Positions 1-10,210 of a DNA stretch of 64,000 nucleotides are shown one piece after another (the first letter of the stretch is position 1; the number at the start of each line of letters is the position of its first letter). The notes beneath the pieces were generated by a model. The model was not told the origin of the DNA. It was given only the letters and a program-made list of their open reading frames with translations, and searched no databases. The DNA is taken from assembly GCF_022539505.1 (NCBI RefSeq), contig NC_061514.1, positions 339,613,644-339,677,643 of the forward strand, written 5' to 3'. Both the position numbers and the translations under genes were made by a program. The DNA comes from Lolium rigidum. Taxonomy: Eukaryota; Streptophyta; Magnoliopsida; Poales; Poaceae.

Positions 1-721
1 AGGTTCCCCTGGTAGCATTAGAGTTTCTGTCGACTTTGCTAAATTGAGAAGACTGTTCAGCTGCAGAGTGTGCTCTCAACCCATACAACCTCGTGCAATA
101 TCGTCGGTTAGTACTTTCTTCACTAGGTTCATCCAGATGTATTTTAATTTGGGCCAACAGTCGTGTTAATTTCCTTGTATTAAGCAGTGCCGTGGGTGCC
201 AGAAGTTGGTATGCGGCAGCTGCTCTAGGATACTGTCCGGTCGCGCGTGCCCGGGATGCCAGGGCGTCTTGCAAGGTGAAAGTCTCTCGTCTGAAGTCAT
301 GGAGTTTACCAGTGGATGTTTTCTCCAACCGAATGGGGCGAGAATATCGTTCACCTGCGGTTTGTGCTTTCAAATAGCACGGCCTCCACTATACCAGGTT
401 AGTACTTTCTTCGTTAGGTTCCACCCAACTGTATTTTTCTTTTGGCCAACAATCATGTTAATTTCCTTGTATTAAGCGAGTGCGTTCGCAGGATGGGCGA
501 GGGCACCTTACATGCGGAAGCTGCGTAAGAAACCTGCCCGAGCATCGCGTGCCCGAGATGCGACGACATCCTCGAAGACGTAGGAGGAAGCAGGTTCGAT
601 TAATAGATATCCCTCCTCGTTTAAGGTAGATTGCAGCAACGATGGTTGCGACATGAGCGGCGACTTGCTCGAATACTTGCAACACGAGCGGACGTGCGAG
701 CATAAGCCAACGAGACGGTAG
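1..721 (+). pseudogene. SINA/SIAH-type RING E3 ligase fragment with duplicated RING exons
   Basis: Three exon-like blocks are separated by two similar introns that both start GTTAGTACTTTCTTC and end near CTTGTATTAAG. Exon A (2-106) reads VSVDFAKLRRLFSCRVC. Exon B (185-397) reads LVCGSCSRILSGRACPGC and later FTCGLCF. Exon C (from 477) reads GHLTCGSC. All join in phase 0. C-x2-C followed by GHLxCGSC and C-x2-C is the signature of SINA-like RING E3 ligases. Near 640-715 VDCSNDGC and HERTC resemble the start of the SIAH zinc finger. So two RING halves follow each other as A-B and B-C. Oddities: the first RING has Gln where the zinc-binding His is expected; exon C is frameshifted near 550 before its last C-x2-C pair; the frame ends at TAG 719-721 without the substrate-binding SINA domain. 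The 5' end lies outside the window. Probably a relic or a truncated paralogue. Confidence 0.6.
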
Positions 722-2147
722 GTGGATGGTCTTGCCGGTCTCGATGGAGAAGATGATCGCGCTTCGAGGCTAAAATCCGAGCTCGTTGGAGAAGGATCAG
801 ATGGAGTTTCCTTTTCTAGATCTAGGGTTCTTTTTGTACTTTTGGATGTCTTTTCTGTAGTTTCCTTTTACTTAGAGATTTCTCCTTGCAATCTGTAATC
901 CCACCGTCATAATATAAAAGCAGTGCCGCCAGGTCCTTCGGGACTTTTCTGTGTTCAAAAAATGTATGATTCTATACATGTCGTCTATTTATGTGTGCGA
1001 TGTTGTATCGCCTATTACCGTGTTTAGTTTGAGCGTGTCCTTGTCCTAGTACAAAACTTCGGCATGATGTATCTTGTCACATGTTTCCCCACAAATGAAA
1101 ATTGGATTGGTGGTAGACAAGTCAAGGCACATTTATATGTGCGACAACCCAAAATGCACATATTTTGCAAAGTTTTGATGCGTGAGTGAAAAGTTGCAAA
1201 TATATACATAAACTTGGGCCCTAATTAAAAAGTTTGACATGGTTCTTGTGTAGTACTAGTACCAAGCTCACATGTGGGGAGAAATTAAGCTGGACGAAGT
1301 CCAACATGTTGCCAAACTATTTGAAGGGCTATTTTCGGAAACACTGGTATGGCAGTATGGTATTTTCCCTAGCTATGTAGAAAATGATGAACAATCCATG
1401 CCTTTTGATTGCCTTTTTTGAACCATAGGAAACTTTGTACTAATACAGTATAATAAGCACCCGAGTTATGACACCGACAGGTCTGTCACTTACGTGTGGT
1501 TCCCATGCGTGAGGTCCCACACTTCAGTGAGCACAAGTCACCTGCGGTAGGTAGGCAAAATGCCAGCCATCTTCTTTGTCAAGAGAAGACGCCTCAAGAC
1601 TCTCTCTCTCTTTCGCAAAAAAAACACACTCTCTCACCAAGTTAGGGAGTTAGATGTAATTTCCTGTTTATTTCGTGTGCTGTTATAAACCGTGCTCTGA
1701 TGCGTAGTGGAATTCTAGGTCCTTCAGGATCCTTCGGTTGTCCCTCTCTCTCGAAAAAAAAATCTCTCTCTCATTGTCGGCCTCGCTCGCTCGCACCTCC
1801 TGCGCATTGACAAACCCTGCACAACAGTCAACATCACCCTAAAAAGGTTAGACACCATAAATAAGATAAGAGGGGCCCCGTGACTGCTCTCGCTTCGTCT
1901 CCTTCGGTGTGATCCCTACTCCCTAGTTAAAATAACTTGAAAATTTCAACCCCTTGTATGAATTGCAGTTGGGGTAAATTTGAATCCCGTGGCGGGAATT
2001 CTCGCTACTCCTCTCGATTTATAGGCTCCTGCCGCCTCTCCCATTCATCTTCAAAATCCTATAGCCCCAACCTGTACAGTGCTCGTCGGCGGCTGTACCA
2101 TCCACAACCTCTGTATTAGCGCCTCCCTGCACCCCCATCTTCCGGCG
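722..2147. other. Non-coding stretch with CT microsatellites
   Basis: No convincing coding sequence. 722-960 looks like a 3' untranslated region of the preceding RING gene (T-rich, then a putative end near AATATAAAAG). Short CT runs occur near 1600-1613 and 1743-1776. The block at 1690-1760 (CCTTCAGGATCCTTCGG) echoes 915-945 (GGTCCTTCGGGAC), so part of the 3' region may be duplicated. Nothing else recognised. Confidence 0.4.
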
Positions 2148-4647
2148 ATGAATCCCACGAGTGGACTAGGGGGCCTGTTAGGTGTGCGGTCCACCGTCGT
2201 AATCCCCCAGCAGCAACTACAGGACCTCGCCGCCAACTCGCACGCCCCCCACAGCAGCTGCAGCAGGCGCATGGCGGCCTCGCCGTTGAGTCTGATGTGC
2301 CCACCATGCGGCAGCGGATCAACGACCTCTTCGTGGGCTCAGACGTGACAGTCCTGCTGCAGCTGCAAGACAACCTCACCGTCGCCGGGAAGTCGGTCCT
2401 CTCCAAGGAGAAGAGCTTCGAGGTCAGTGGTTCATGTAGTTTAATCATTGGTTTAAAACTACTTAGCCCCCTACTGAGTATTATTTGGAGGGGATTTGGT
2501 GCAAAATACTTCATTCACCATGTTTTGGCGTGAGTATTTGCGGCAGATCAGGACAACCTGAGAGATAGCCTGGCCTGGGGCATTATTAGTTTTATTTTTT
2601 GAGGGGTTCCTCGGGCCTTATTAGTGAAGCGTCCAATTTCTATTCACGTAGTAATCCATGCCAGCAGGCCTCAGGACTTGTAATTTTGGCATTGGAATCA
2701 ATCCCTCAGCCTGATCCATGCTAGAACGGGGTGGAGGCCTGGAAGGAGAAGCAGCAATCGGAGCACGTATGTGCAACGACCAGAAACGCGAGAGCAGAGG
2801 TGTTGCGGTTCCACGTCCACCCGACGTGCGTGGAAGTGTTTCCTGAGGATCCCCGCGACTCTGATCCTGTCCAATACTCTCCTGCCAAACAGATAAAATG
2901 TGTTCTTATATTAAGAAAGACCCAGATATTACTCACTGAGTAGCTGCATTACCACATTCGAACTTCAATGCAAACTTCAAACTTCACTGCAGTCTTTCCC
3001 CCCTTTCGAACTGGAGATCCAGCCTCTCCATCGATTGATGCATAGGGCAAACTTTATTAGTTCATGTTTCGTTCTTAGTTTGAAACTTTATTGCTCCAAG
3101 CTCCGGAGTACTCATATTACTACAGTATTGCAATTGAAATTTATACATATTACAATTACTATTGAAGTTAGTCTTGTACATATTACTAGGAGTATTGAAG
3201 TTTAAGTCCTGCAAACTTTCGGAGTACTATATTACTATTGAAGTTACACTCTTGCACTTTATTAGTATAATATCATGTGTCACACAGGTCGCTCTGTGAA
3301 TCTACCATCTAATGAAGGACGACAACATGAAGCGTCTATGCAAGTAATCCGGCGGTCGCTCCTGGATGAGTCGCGCGAGTTGATTGACCATGCGTCCAAG
3401 CTCCGAGATGTGAACGCACATCTGGTAAACCGTGCTGTGAAGCTATGGAATGAGTATGCCGTACTCTTGAATGAGCACTCATCTCTATCAAAGGAGAACT
3501 CATCTCTATCGAAGGAGAACATCTCCATCCTAAAAGAGAACTCATCTCTGAAAAAGGAGAACATCTCCATCCTAAAAGAGAATTCATCTCTGAAAAAGGA
3601 GCACACCTACTACAAGTGGCGGAGCATGACAGGAAACTCCAGTAATCTTCTTCGGGTGTGAAGAAGGTGTACCCATATGTGCATGTAGAGAGGTGGAGAC
3701 GGTTGCCGATGAGACAAGTGAGTAGATTGAGGAGGGCAGCCACAGCCCACAACGTTTGTAGTTACAAATCTTCTATCATAAAAGTAGTAGTATCGAAATT
3801 AATATGTATCCCTTAATATATGTGGTGTTTGGCAATATATAGTTTAACATGCAAGGACTCTGCAATGTAATTTGTATCAGTTTGATTGGCTTTCTACCCA
3901 AGTGAGCATGTGTCATATTTGTCCAAGGTTTGATTTTTGCATCTTATCAGATTTTATTGAATACCATACTAAAAAAATCCATGTGCATCATTTTGATGCA
4001 GAGGCTGGGGGTCTCAACCTCCATTACGAAAAGGATATGTCAAGACATGAAACATTGGATAAAATCCTTGACTGTACCCTGCAAGTGTGGCACCTAGAAA
4101 CAATGATTAAAATTCAAAGCTGCATCTCCTACCAATACAAATGCTATACCAGAGAATTTTGAAACAAATTGAATCCAAACCGAAATAAATTAAATTATAT
4201 TTGGAAGAAGATATGTAGAAGTACCCCTGTACAGTAGGACGCTATGTGCAATGCACGACATATTGGCAAAAAATTACCCGCATATACCAAAGGCATGGGC
4301 ACCAAGATCTGATGCAAATTTGAATTCGGCCAAAGGAGGGTACTAGCAAAGATTTCGATCGTGCCAGCGATCCAGACATTCTTATGAAGTAAAGGGAATT
4401 TGATCATCTTGGTCTCGCAAGTAATGAAATGTGGGGACTCCTAAGATCGACGACTTCAACACTGATGTTTCTTTTTCAGCAGAAGCTAGTGGCTGACAAC
4501 TTTGATTCCAATTCGGCTGATGCAGATGTCCATGAGATCATCAAGAGGATCTTGGATCATGTTGAAGCACGTGTCGACATTCTGCTCTCGTGTTTGAAGG
4601 CAGATGATTTTGATAGGGTGATGCAAAAGCCGCCATATGGTCAATAG
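2148..4647 (+). CDS. Putative multi-exon coiled-coil protein, function unknown, with a probable frameshift
   Basis: A tentative gene built from splice signals. Exon 1 starts at ATG 2148 (MNPTSGLGG) and ends at GAG|GTCAGT (2422) after MRQRINDLFVGSDVT and LTVAGKSVLSKEKSFE. Its two halves lie in different frames. They would join if the C run at 2245-2250 had one more C, so it is a broken gene or an assembly error. Exon 2 (2725-2766) lies between CTAG and GTATGT and reads in phase VEAWKEKQQSEH. Exon 3 (from about 3288, after CACACAG) carries a heptad-like region RRSLLDESRELIDHASKLR, then a Ser-Leu-Lys-Glu-Asn repeat. Its junction with exon 2 is not resolved. The last exon (4480-4647), after TTTCTTTTTCAG, reads QKLVADNFDSN and ends HVEARVDILLSCLKADDFD before TAG. 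I do not recognise the family; the coiled coil suggests a structural or scaffold role. It may also be an expressed relic. Confidence 0.4.
3478..3605 (+). repeat. Coding minisatellite in the coiled-coil exon
   Basis: Imperfect tandem units of about 20-30 bp encode SSLSKEN, ISILKEN and SSLKKEN in series. The amino-acid pattern is kept although the DNA units vary, and hydrophobic Leu/Ile spacing is compatible with coiled coil. Unit number may vary between accessions. Confidence 0.6.
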
Positions 4648-5465
4648 ATTGTTATTATATACATGGAAGTTGTTTCTTGGGTCATCATCTAGATCTTTTG
4701 TTTTCTTATGTGATAGAAGTACTTTATGGAAACTATGTTAGTATTGTCTTATACTGAATTGTTGCTACTCTATGTTACTACCTTCATAATGCATAGTAAC
4801 TTAGATGTAGTACTATCATGCATGAGTGTATTAGTTAGCATGTAGACTCATTCTATCTTGAGAAGTGTTATGGTAACATAGCTAGTTACCACTTACCACA
4901 ACCATCTCTTTCTTCATTTAATATCATGCCATGTCGTCAATTTGCCTAGTTGGCAACTCCGCTACACGGATACGGGGCAGAGAGGCCGTGTCCGTGTCAG
5001 ATACGGTATCCGATACGGATACGGCTCGGATACCGTATCCCTATGGTTTTTGACGTATCGCTAAATTAACGAATTAAAAATAATTGATAATAATTCAGAT
5101 ACCTATTCCGATACGGTTTGGACACAGATCCGATATGGTCCAGCCCAGATGAAAAATCCTAACCTCTTTTTTAACCCTCCCTTGCCAATTCCCACCCTCC
5201 CCCGAGACCCCGACACAGCTGCCTCCTTCCTCTTGTGGTGGCAGTACTAGATCTGCACCCAGTAGCAGGTGGCGACCTAGCTGGCGGAGAGCCGACAACT
5301 TTTCCGTCTCAGCGCAAGAGCCAAGAAGCTTGACTGGCGGCTGCAGCAAGCAGCCGATGCCAGGCAGCAACCAGTAAGCCAGGAGCAAGCTACAAATCCT
5401 AACATTCTACTGTGAAGTTATTTATGTTACAATTTTAGATAAATCAAGGGTTGTGGAGCAATACA

Positions 5466-5950
5466 TGATGGGGATACGCCCTAGGGGGCCCATCACCCAG
5501 CTCACTCGCCAGTTGAGAAGAGCGCAGGACAGTCCCAGTCGGCGAGCGACTGGGCCATGCATCCTGGCGACTGAAGCCCGGACGACTGGACGCGCAGAAG
5601 GCCCATGAAGGAAGCGTAGCAGGCCCAAGAGACTTTATACCTGTAAACCCTAGGTGGCTGCATATATAAAGCCACCAGGGGTACCTCCTGGAGGACACAT
5701 TCCCACACATGTAATCTCTCCTTAGATACAATCTCCCCCTCCGCCTCCGGCGACTACCCAAAGCAAGTCGCCTAACGCTGGCGACACTATGATCATAGTG
5801 ATTTCTAGCAGGACGTAGCGATCCTCCACCGAGGGGACGTGAACCTGGGTACATCGTGTGCCAATCTCGTTCCCGGAATCTCCAACGCCGCCTTGCTCTA
5901 CACCTCTCATGTGCTACCCTGTAGTATCTGCCGTGGTCAAAACCTCGACA
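5466..5950 (+). repeat. 5' LTR of the non-autonomous retrotransposon
   Basis: 485 bp, TG...CA. A TATA-like ATATATAAAGCC near 5662 is a plausible LTR promoter. Differs from the 3' LTR in the words CACATTCCC/CATATTCCC and GTAGTATC/GTAGCATC. Confidence 0.93.
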
Positions 5951-5951
5951 G

Positions 5952-5969
5952 TGGCGCCCACCGTGGGGC
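5952..5969 (+). other. Putative primer binding site
   Basis: TGGCGCCCACCGTGGGGC lies one base after the 5' LTR, the usual position of a tRNA primer site in Ty3-type elements. The priming tRNA was not identified. Confidence 0.55.
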
Positions 5970-6710
5970 ATGCGGTGCTTGGAGTGGTGATCCGGGCGGG
6001 ATCCCTCAATTCTTCATCGACATCTGCGTGTGATCGAGGAGATCGACTGTTGGCGGCGGCCAGTTCAGGATTGGCCGCGTTGCCCAAATCCAGTCGCTAG
6101 TCTCTTGGACGAGATCGGCTCTTTCTGTGCTGGATCTTGGCGCCGCATCTCAATACGCGCTCCCCCGGCGCGTCCAAGAAAAGATCGGGACTTCGTCTAC
6201 ATGAAAGCAGCCACAGGCTGATTGGTTTCTTCTATTCTGTTTATTAATCTATTGATTCTTCTCTCTCTTATTGATTCATACGTACGTATGTACGTTTATT
6301 TGCTGTGCATGTCTTGAGCAATCAAATCTGCCTGAGTAGATGGCCGGAAATTTCAGGCGACTCTCCCAACGCATGTGCAGCTTATTGTTGGCGGCACGAT
6401 CAAGGCCGCATGCATATTATGCAGATTGGTTTTTCAGATCCTCGTTCCCATCAAATCTATATAGCCTGAAATTAATTATTTTGTATACAGTATTAACTGC
6501 TTTGGCTTGATGCATAGATGCCGCTCACAATGTCGCCCGTAACTCAGGAAGTCGACGAGACGCCACCGACTCGCTCGGCGCGGACCCGCCTCGCTCGTGG
6601 CGCGCTCGTTGTGGACTCGCCTCACCTGGGGACACGCCGAACATGGACTCGCTCGTCGCGGACTCGCTCAGCGCAGACGCGCCCAGCGCGGATCGCCCGT
6701 TGGATACTCG

Positions 6711-7105
6711 TCACGCTCGGGGACTCGACGCGCTCCAGACAGCGCCGCCCGCCGTTCGCCCGAGCTCGCCACTTGCCACGCTCGGGGACTCGGCGCGCTC
6801 CAGACAGCGTCGCCTGCCGGTCGCCCGAGCTCTCCACTCGTCACGCTCGGGGACTCGGCGCGTTCCAGACAGCATCGCCCGCCTATCGCCCGAGCTCGCC
6901 ACTTGCCACGCTCGGGGACTCGGCGCGTTCCAGGCAGCGCTGCTCGCCGGTCGCCCGAGCTCGCCATCCGTCACGCTCGGGGACTCGGCGCGCTCCAGAC
7001 AGCGCCACTTGCCGGTCGCCAGAGCTCGCCACTCGCCACGCTCGGGGACTCGGCGCGCTCCCGCCAGCGCCAATCGCCGGTCGCCCGACCTCGCCACTAC
7101 GCCAC
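6711..7105. repeat. 65-bp GC-rich tandem repeat, six units
   Basis: The word CTCGGGGACTCG recurs at 6716, 6781, 6846, 6911, 6976 and 7041, exactly 65 bp apart. Units carry GCGCGCTCCAGACAGCG and GTCGCCCGAGCTCGCCA. Because 65 is not a multiple of three and the unit has few stops, several frames on both strands stay open. The long open frames here are therefore a repeat artefact. Related CGGGGACTCGCC words recur at 8055-8235 and 9195-9215. Confidence 0.9.
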
Positions 7106-7229
7106 AGCGCGCCCCAGTCCGCCGCGTAGACCATGTCCGCCGCGTCGACTTCGCCAACTCCGAGTCGCCAAAGAGAGCTCTGCGCCATGCCGCGCACCTC
7201 ACCACTGGGTGTCCTCTTCCTTCGGGATG

Positions 7230-7900
7230 AAATTTCAATTGCCGTCATCAACCTTTGGCAGAGAAGCCCGAACTGGCTAAGTAGTGCGAGCTCCGGCTCG
7301 ACCAATGCAACGCCAGGGGAAGGACCTCCATTGGAGTCGCACGCTCGACTGGCCTTACGGGCCAAGATGACCGGCTCGGCTCTGCCTCCGGGCACCCATG
7401 TCCCTCTCTACCTTGGACAGAGCGACCTGAAAAGCTAAGTACTGCGCTAGCGAGGTCGCCACAGCGGCCCAACGCGTCCAGGAAAAACGCCGAGTACGGA
7501 GCCCTCCTTGGGGTCGCTAAGCGACTGGCCTCCCGGGCCACGAGATGCGACTCGCCTCCGCAATCATCAGGCAAACAAATCGCCCTCCTCTACCTTAGGC
7601 AGGTGACTTGAACGGCTAAGTACTTCGACTAGGGACCCCACAAAACGGACCCGCGGCTCGCCAAGGAAAACACGCCAAATCAAGAACCCCTTTGGAGTCG
7701 CCACACGACTGGCCCCACGGGCCACGACGAGAGGCACGCTATAAAAAACAGCGTCAAATAAACGCCACCCATGAGGCTGCTACTCGCGCTATATGACTAC
7801 GTACTACGACTGGGGACGCCCAGCTCAGCAAGGAAAACAGTCAAGCGGTAGCCTTCATCGGGATCGCCTAAGCGACTGGGGAACACAGCGACATGCATAA
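7230..7900. repeat. Diverged ~180-bp tandem repeats in the retrotransposon interior
   Basis: Three to four diverged units share the order CTACCTTGGACAG, GGCTAAGTACT, CCAAGGAAAAC, then GAGTCGC...CGACTGGCC...CGGGCCACGA. No coding signal. The function is unknown; such modules are common between gag-pol and the 3' LTR of grass Ty3 elements. Confidence 0.6.
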
Positions 7901-9239
7901 AATTACTTAGTCGCCACAGCGACATTGCTCATTACAATTCTTAAAAATTCAAGGCCCTAACACTGGCCTATACAAAACAATTGTTTTATTTTCATGCCGC
8001 AGGAACAACACCTACAGTGGCGACCTACTTGCCATCCTTGCCATCAGCATCGCTTGCACCTTCGCAACGCTTGGGGACTGGCCGGTCGCCGGTCTCCGGG
8101 ATTCGTCCTCGCCACATTCGGGGACTCGCCACTCGCTAGCCTCCGCGGCTCGCCACTCACCATGCTCGGGGGCTCACCGGTCGCTGTACTCCGCGGCTCG
8201 CCAATCGCCACATTTGCGGATTCTCTTCGTTCAGGTGACTCGCCGAGATGTCAAGAAAATAGAGACTCAAGCCAACTTCGATGAAGCTGACTTAAGCCTC
8301 GGGGACTACACCTACTGGATATGCTGAGTGCACCTCCAGTGGATCGACATCTCGGAGGATCTATTTTACAACGTCACAATCTTCATCAAGCAGAGACTGC
8401 CGCCGCCGCGCCAGGCCAGTCTTCTTCGCGCCATGGGCACATCTGCACAGTGCAGCGTGGTCACGCGTGCGGCATCAAGCACGGTGCAGCTGCCTGGCAC
8501 CACGCACGAGCAGCGGCCGCTCGGCCTCGTCGACTCGATGCTACATCGTCCCAGGCTCTAACGCTATACGCGGCCACGGAAACAACGCACCGATCGGTAA
8601 CATGCTTTATTTATTATTTAATTCAATGCCAGATTGATCATTGATCCTGACTTAGAATCGCATGGACAAGACTCATGCCATATTTAATTTACCATCATGC
8701 TAATCCCTTGATGTGACTGCATATGAGGGAACCTTCTATTTGAGGCATTAAAGCTAGACAGATTGAGGCCAGAAGCCCACGCGAAGCAACACAGATGAAT
8801 TGATGGACATGGCAGATTGGTTTTCGCTACTTTAATCCATCTCGATCTGTCTCCTGTTAATAACTCCACCATTATTGATTTTACTTGGATTTGATTATAC
8901 ACAATACATGTATGTTTGTCTATTTTGCATGTCCTGTCGGCACAATGGAATCGGTGAAGAACGAATCCATCAAGGGACTAGCTGCTTGACCTGCTTCACT
9001 AGCGCGGATGCATACACCCGCGAGGCAACGCGGACCTACGACTGTGTCCCGTCGACCAACATCAGCCCGCGTGTTGAATCAAGCTGCCACAACATGACGT
9101 TCTTGCACAACTCTGCCCGGCGCGGACTTTCCAGCGACTTGCCTGCCGTGGACTGGCCAGTGCGGATCTACCGTCGCGCACTCGTCCGACCTCGTCACCC
9201 GCCGCGCTCGGGGACTCGACGTGCTTCCGACTGCGCCAC

Positions 9240-9395
9240 TCGCCAACCGGCTCTCGCCGACTGGCACTCGCCGACCAGCTCTCGCCGACTAGCTCTCTCA
9301 CGCCGACTGGTTCACACCGACTGGTTCACGCCGACTGGTTCACGCCGATTGGCCTACGCTGACTGGCTCGTTTCGACTGGCTCGTGTTTCACGAT
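9240..9395. repeat. Short tandem repeat based on CGCCGACTGGTTCA
   Basis: Units of about 15 bp (CGCCGACTGGTTCA and variants) repeat about eight times just before the 3' LTR. This is simple expansion inside the non-autonomous element. Confidence 0.7.
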
Positions 9396-9504
9396 TGTTT
9401 CCTCTATTTCAGGAGCCCGTCGCCGATTCACCTCGACCCATCGCCAAGCCTCTTCGCTCCTTGCCTCAAGCCCGCGCCGAATCCACGACGCGCTCGGGGA
9501 CTAC

Positions 9505-9989
9505 TGATGGGGATACGCCCTAGGGGGCCCATCACCCAGCTCACTCGCCAGTTGAGAAGAGCGCAGGACAGTCCCAGTCGGCGAGCGACTGGGCCATGCA
9601 TCCTGGCGACTGAAGCCCGGACGACTGGACGCGCAGAAGGCCCATGAAGGAAGCGTAGCAGGCCCAAGAGACTTTATACCTGTAAACCCTAGGTGGCTGC
9701 ATATATAAAGCCACCAGGGGTACCTCCTGGAGGACATATTCCCACACATGTAATCTCTCCTTAGATACAATCTCCCCCTCCGCCTCCGGCGACTACCCAA
9801 AGCAAGTCGCCTAACGCTGGCGACACTATGATCATAGTGATTTCTAGCAGGACGTAGCGATCCTCCACCGAGGGGACGTGAACCTGGGTACATCGTGTGC
9901 CAATCTCGTTCCCGGAATCTCCAACGCCGCCTTGCTCTACACCTCTCATGTGCTACCCTGTAGCATCTGCCGTGGTCAAAACCTCGACA
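9505..9989 (+). repeat. 3' LTR of the non-autonomous retrotransposon
   Basis: 485 bp, same length and ends as the 5' LTR and almost identical; followed by TSD ATACA. Confidence 0.93.
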
Positions 9990-10210
9990 ATACAAAATGC
10001 CGTTGTATCAATGTATTGGTGTAAATTTATTTCTAATTTAGAAAGCTATTAAAAGGTATCCTTGTATCCGCGCATTTTCAAAATGCCGTATTTACGTATC
10101 GTATAGATTCGATACGGATACACGTATCCGTATCGGTGCTGCGTAGGTTGGCAATGCATGTAGCTCTATGTTAATACGTAGTACTCCTTAGTTACTCCCA
10201 CTATGAGTAG

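Larger units (their letters stand above)
5466..9989 (+). mobile_element. Complete non-autonomous LTR retrotransposon without gag or pol
   Basis: Two 485-bp direct LTRs (5466-5950 and 9505-9989) start TGATGGGGATACGCC, end CCTCGACA and are flanked by the 5-bp TSD ATACA (5461-5465, 9990-9994). By eye they differ at only about two positions, so the insertion is young. A primer-binding-site-like stretch TGGCGCCCACCGTGGGG follows the 5' LTR and CGGGGACTAC precedes the 3' LTR. The 3.55-kb interior shows no gag, protease, RT, RNase H or integrase motif in any frame. It holds GC-rich tandem repeats instead. The element must be mobilised in trans (LARD-like). Confidence 0.93.
4957..10146. mobile_element. 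hAT-like non-autonomous element interrupted by an LTR retrotransposon
   Basis: It is flanked by an 8-bp duplication GTTGGCAA (4949-4956 and 10147-10154), the TSD length of hAT elements. Its ends, CTCCGCTACACGGATACGG and the complement of the right end CTACGCAGCACCGATACGG, agree at 15 of 19 positions. Both ends are rich in GATACGGATACG repeats. Removing the nested retrotransposon leaves about 660 bp without coding capacity. Confidence 0.65.
4765..10210. mobile_element. MITE-like element, outermost layer of a three-level nest
   Basis: The left end begins CTACTCTATGTTACTACC. The right end finishes GTTACTCCCACTATGAGTAG, whose complement starts CTACTCATAGTGGGAG. Stripped of nested DNA the element is about 250 bp, rich in GTAACAT/ATGTTAC, as in common grass MITEs. 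It lies just downstream of the coiled-coil gene's stop. No clear TSD was found, so ends and superfamily are uncertain. Confidence 0.45.

Noticed and set aside
6518..7395. Several overlapping open frames of 170-227 codons on both strands
   Set aside because: They are produced by the 65-bp repeat, whose unit is nearly stop-free in every frame; no domain or codon bias.
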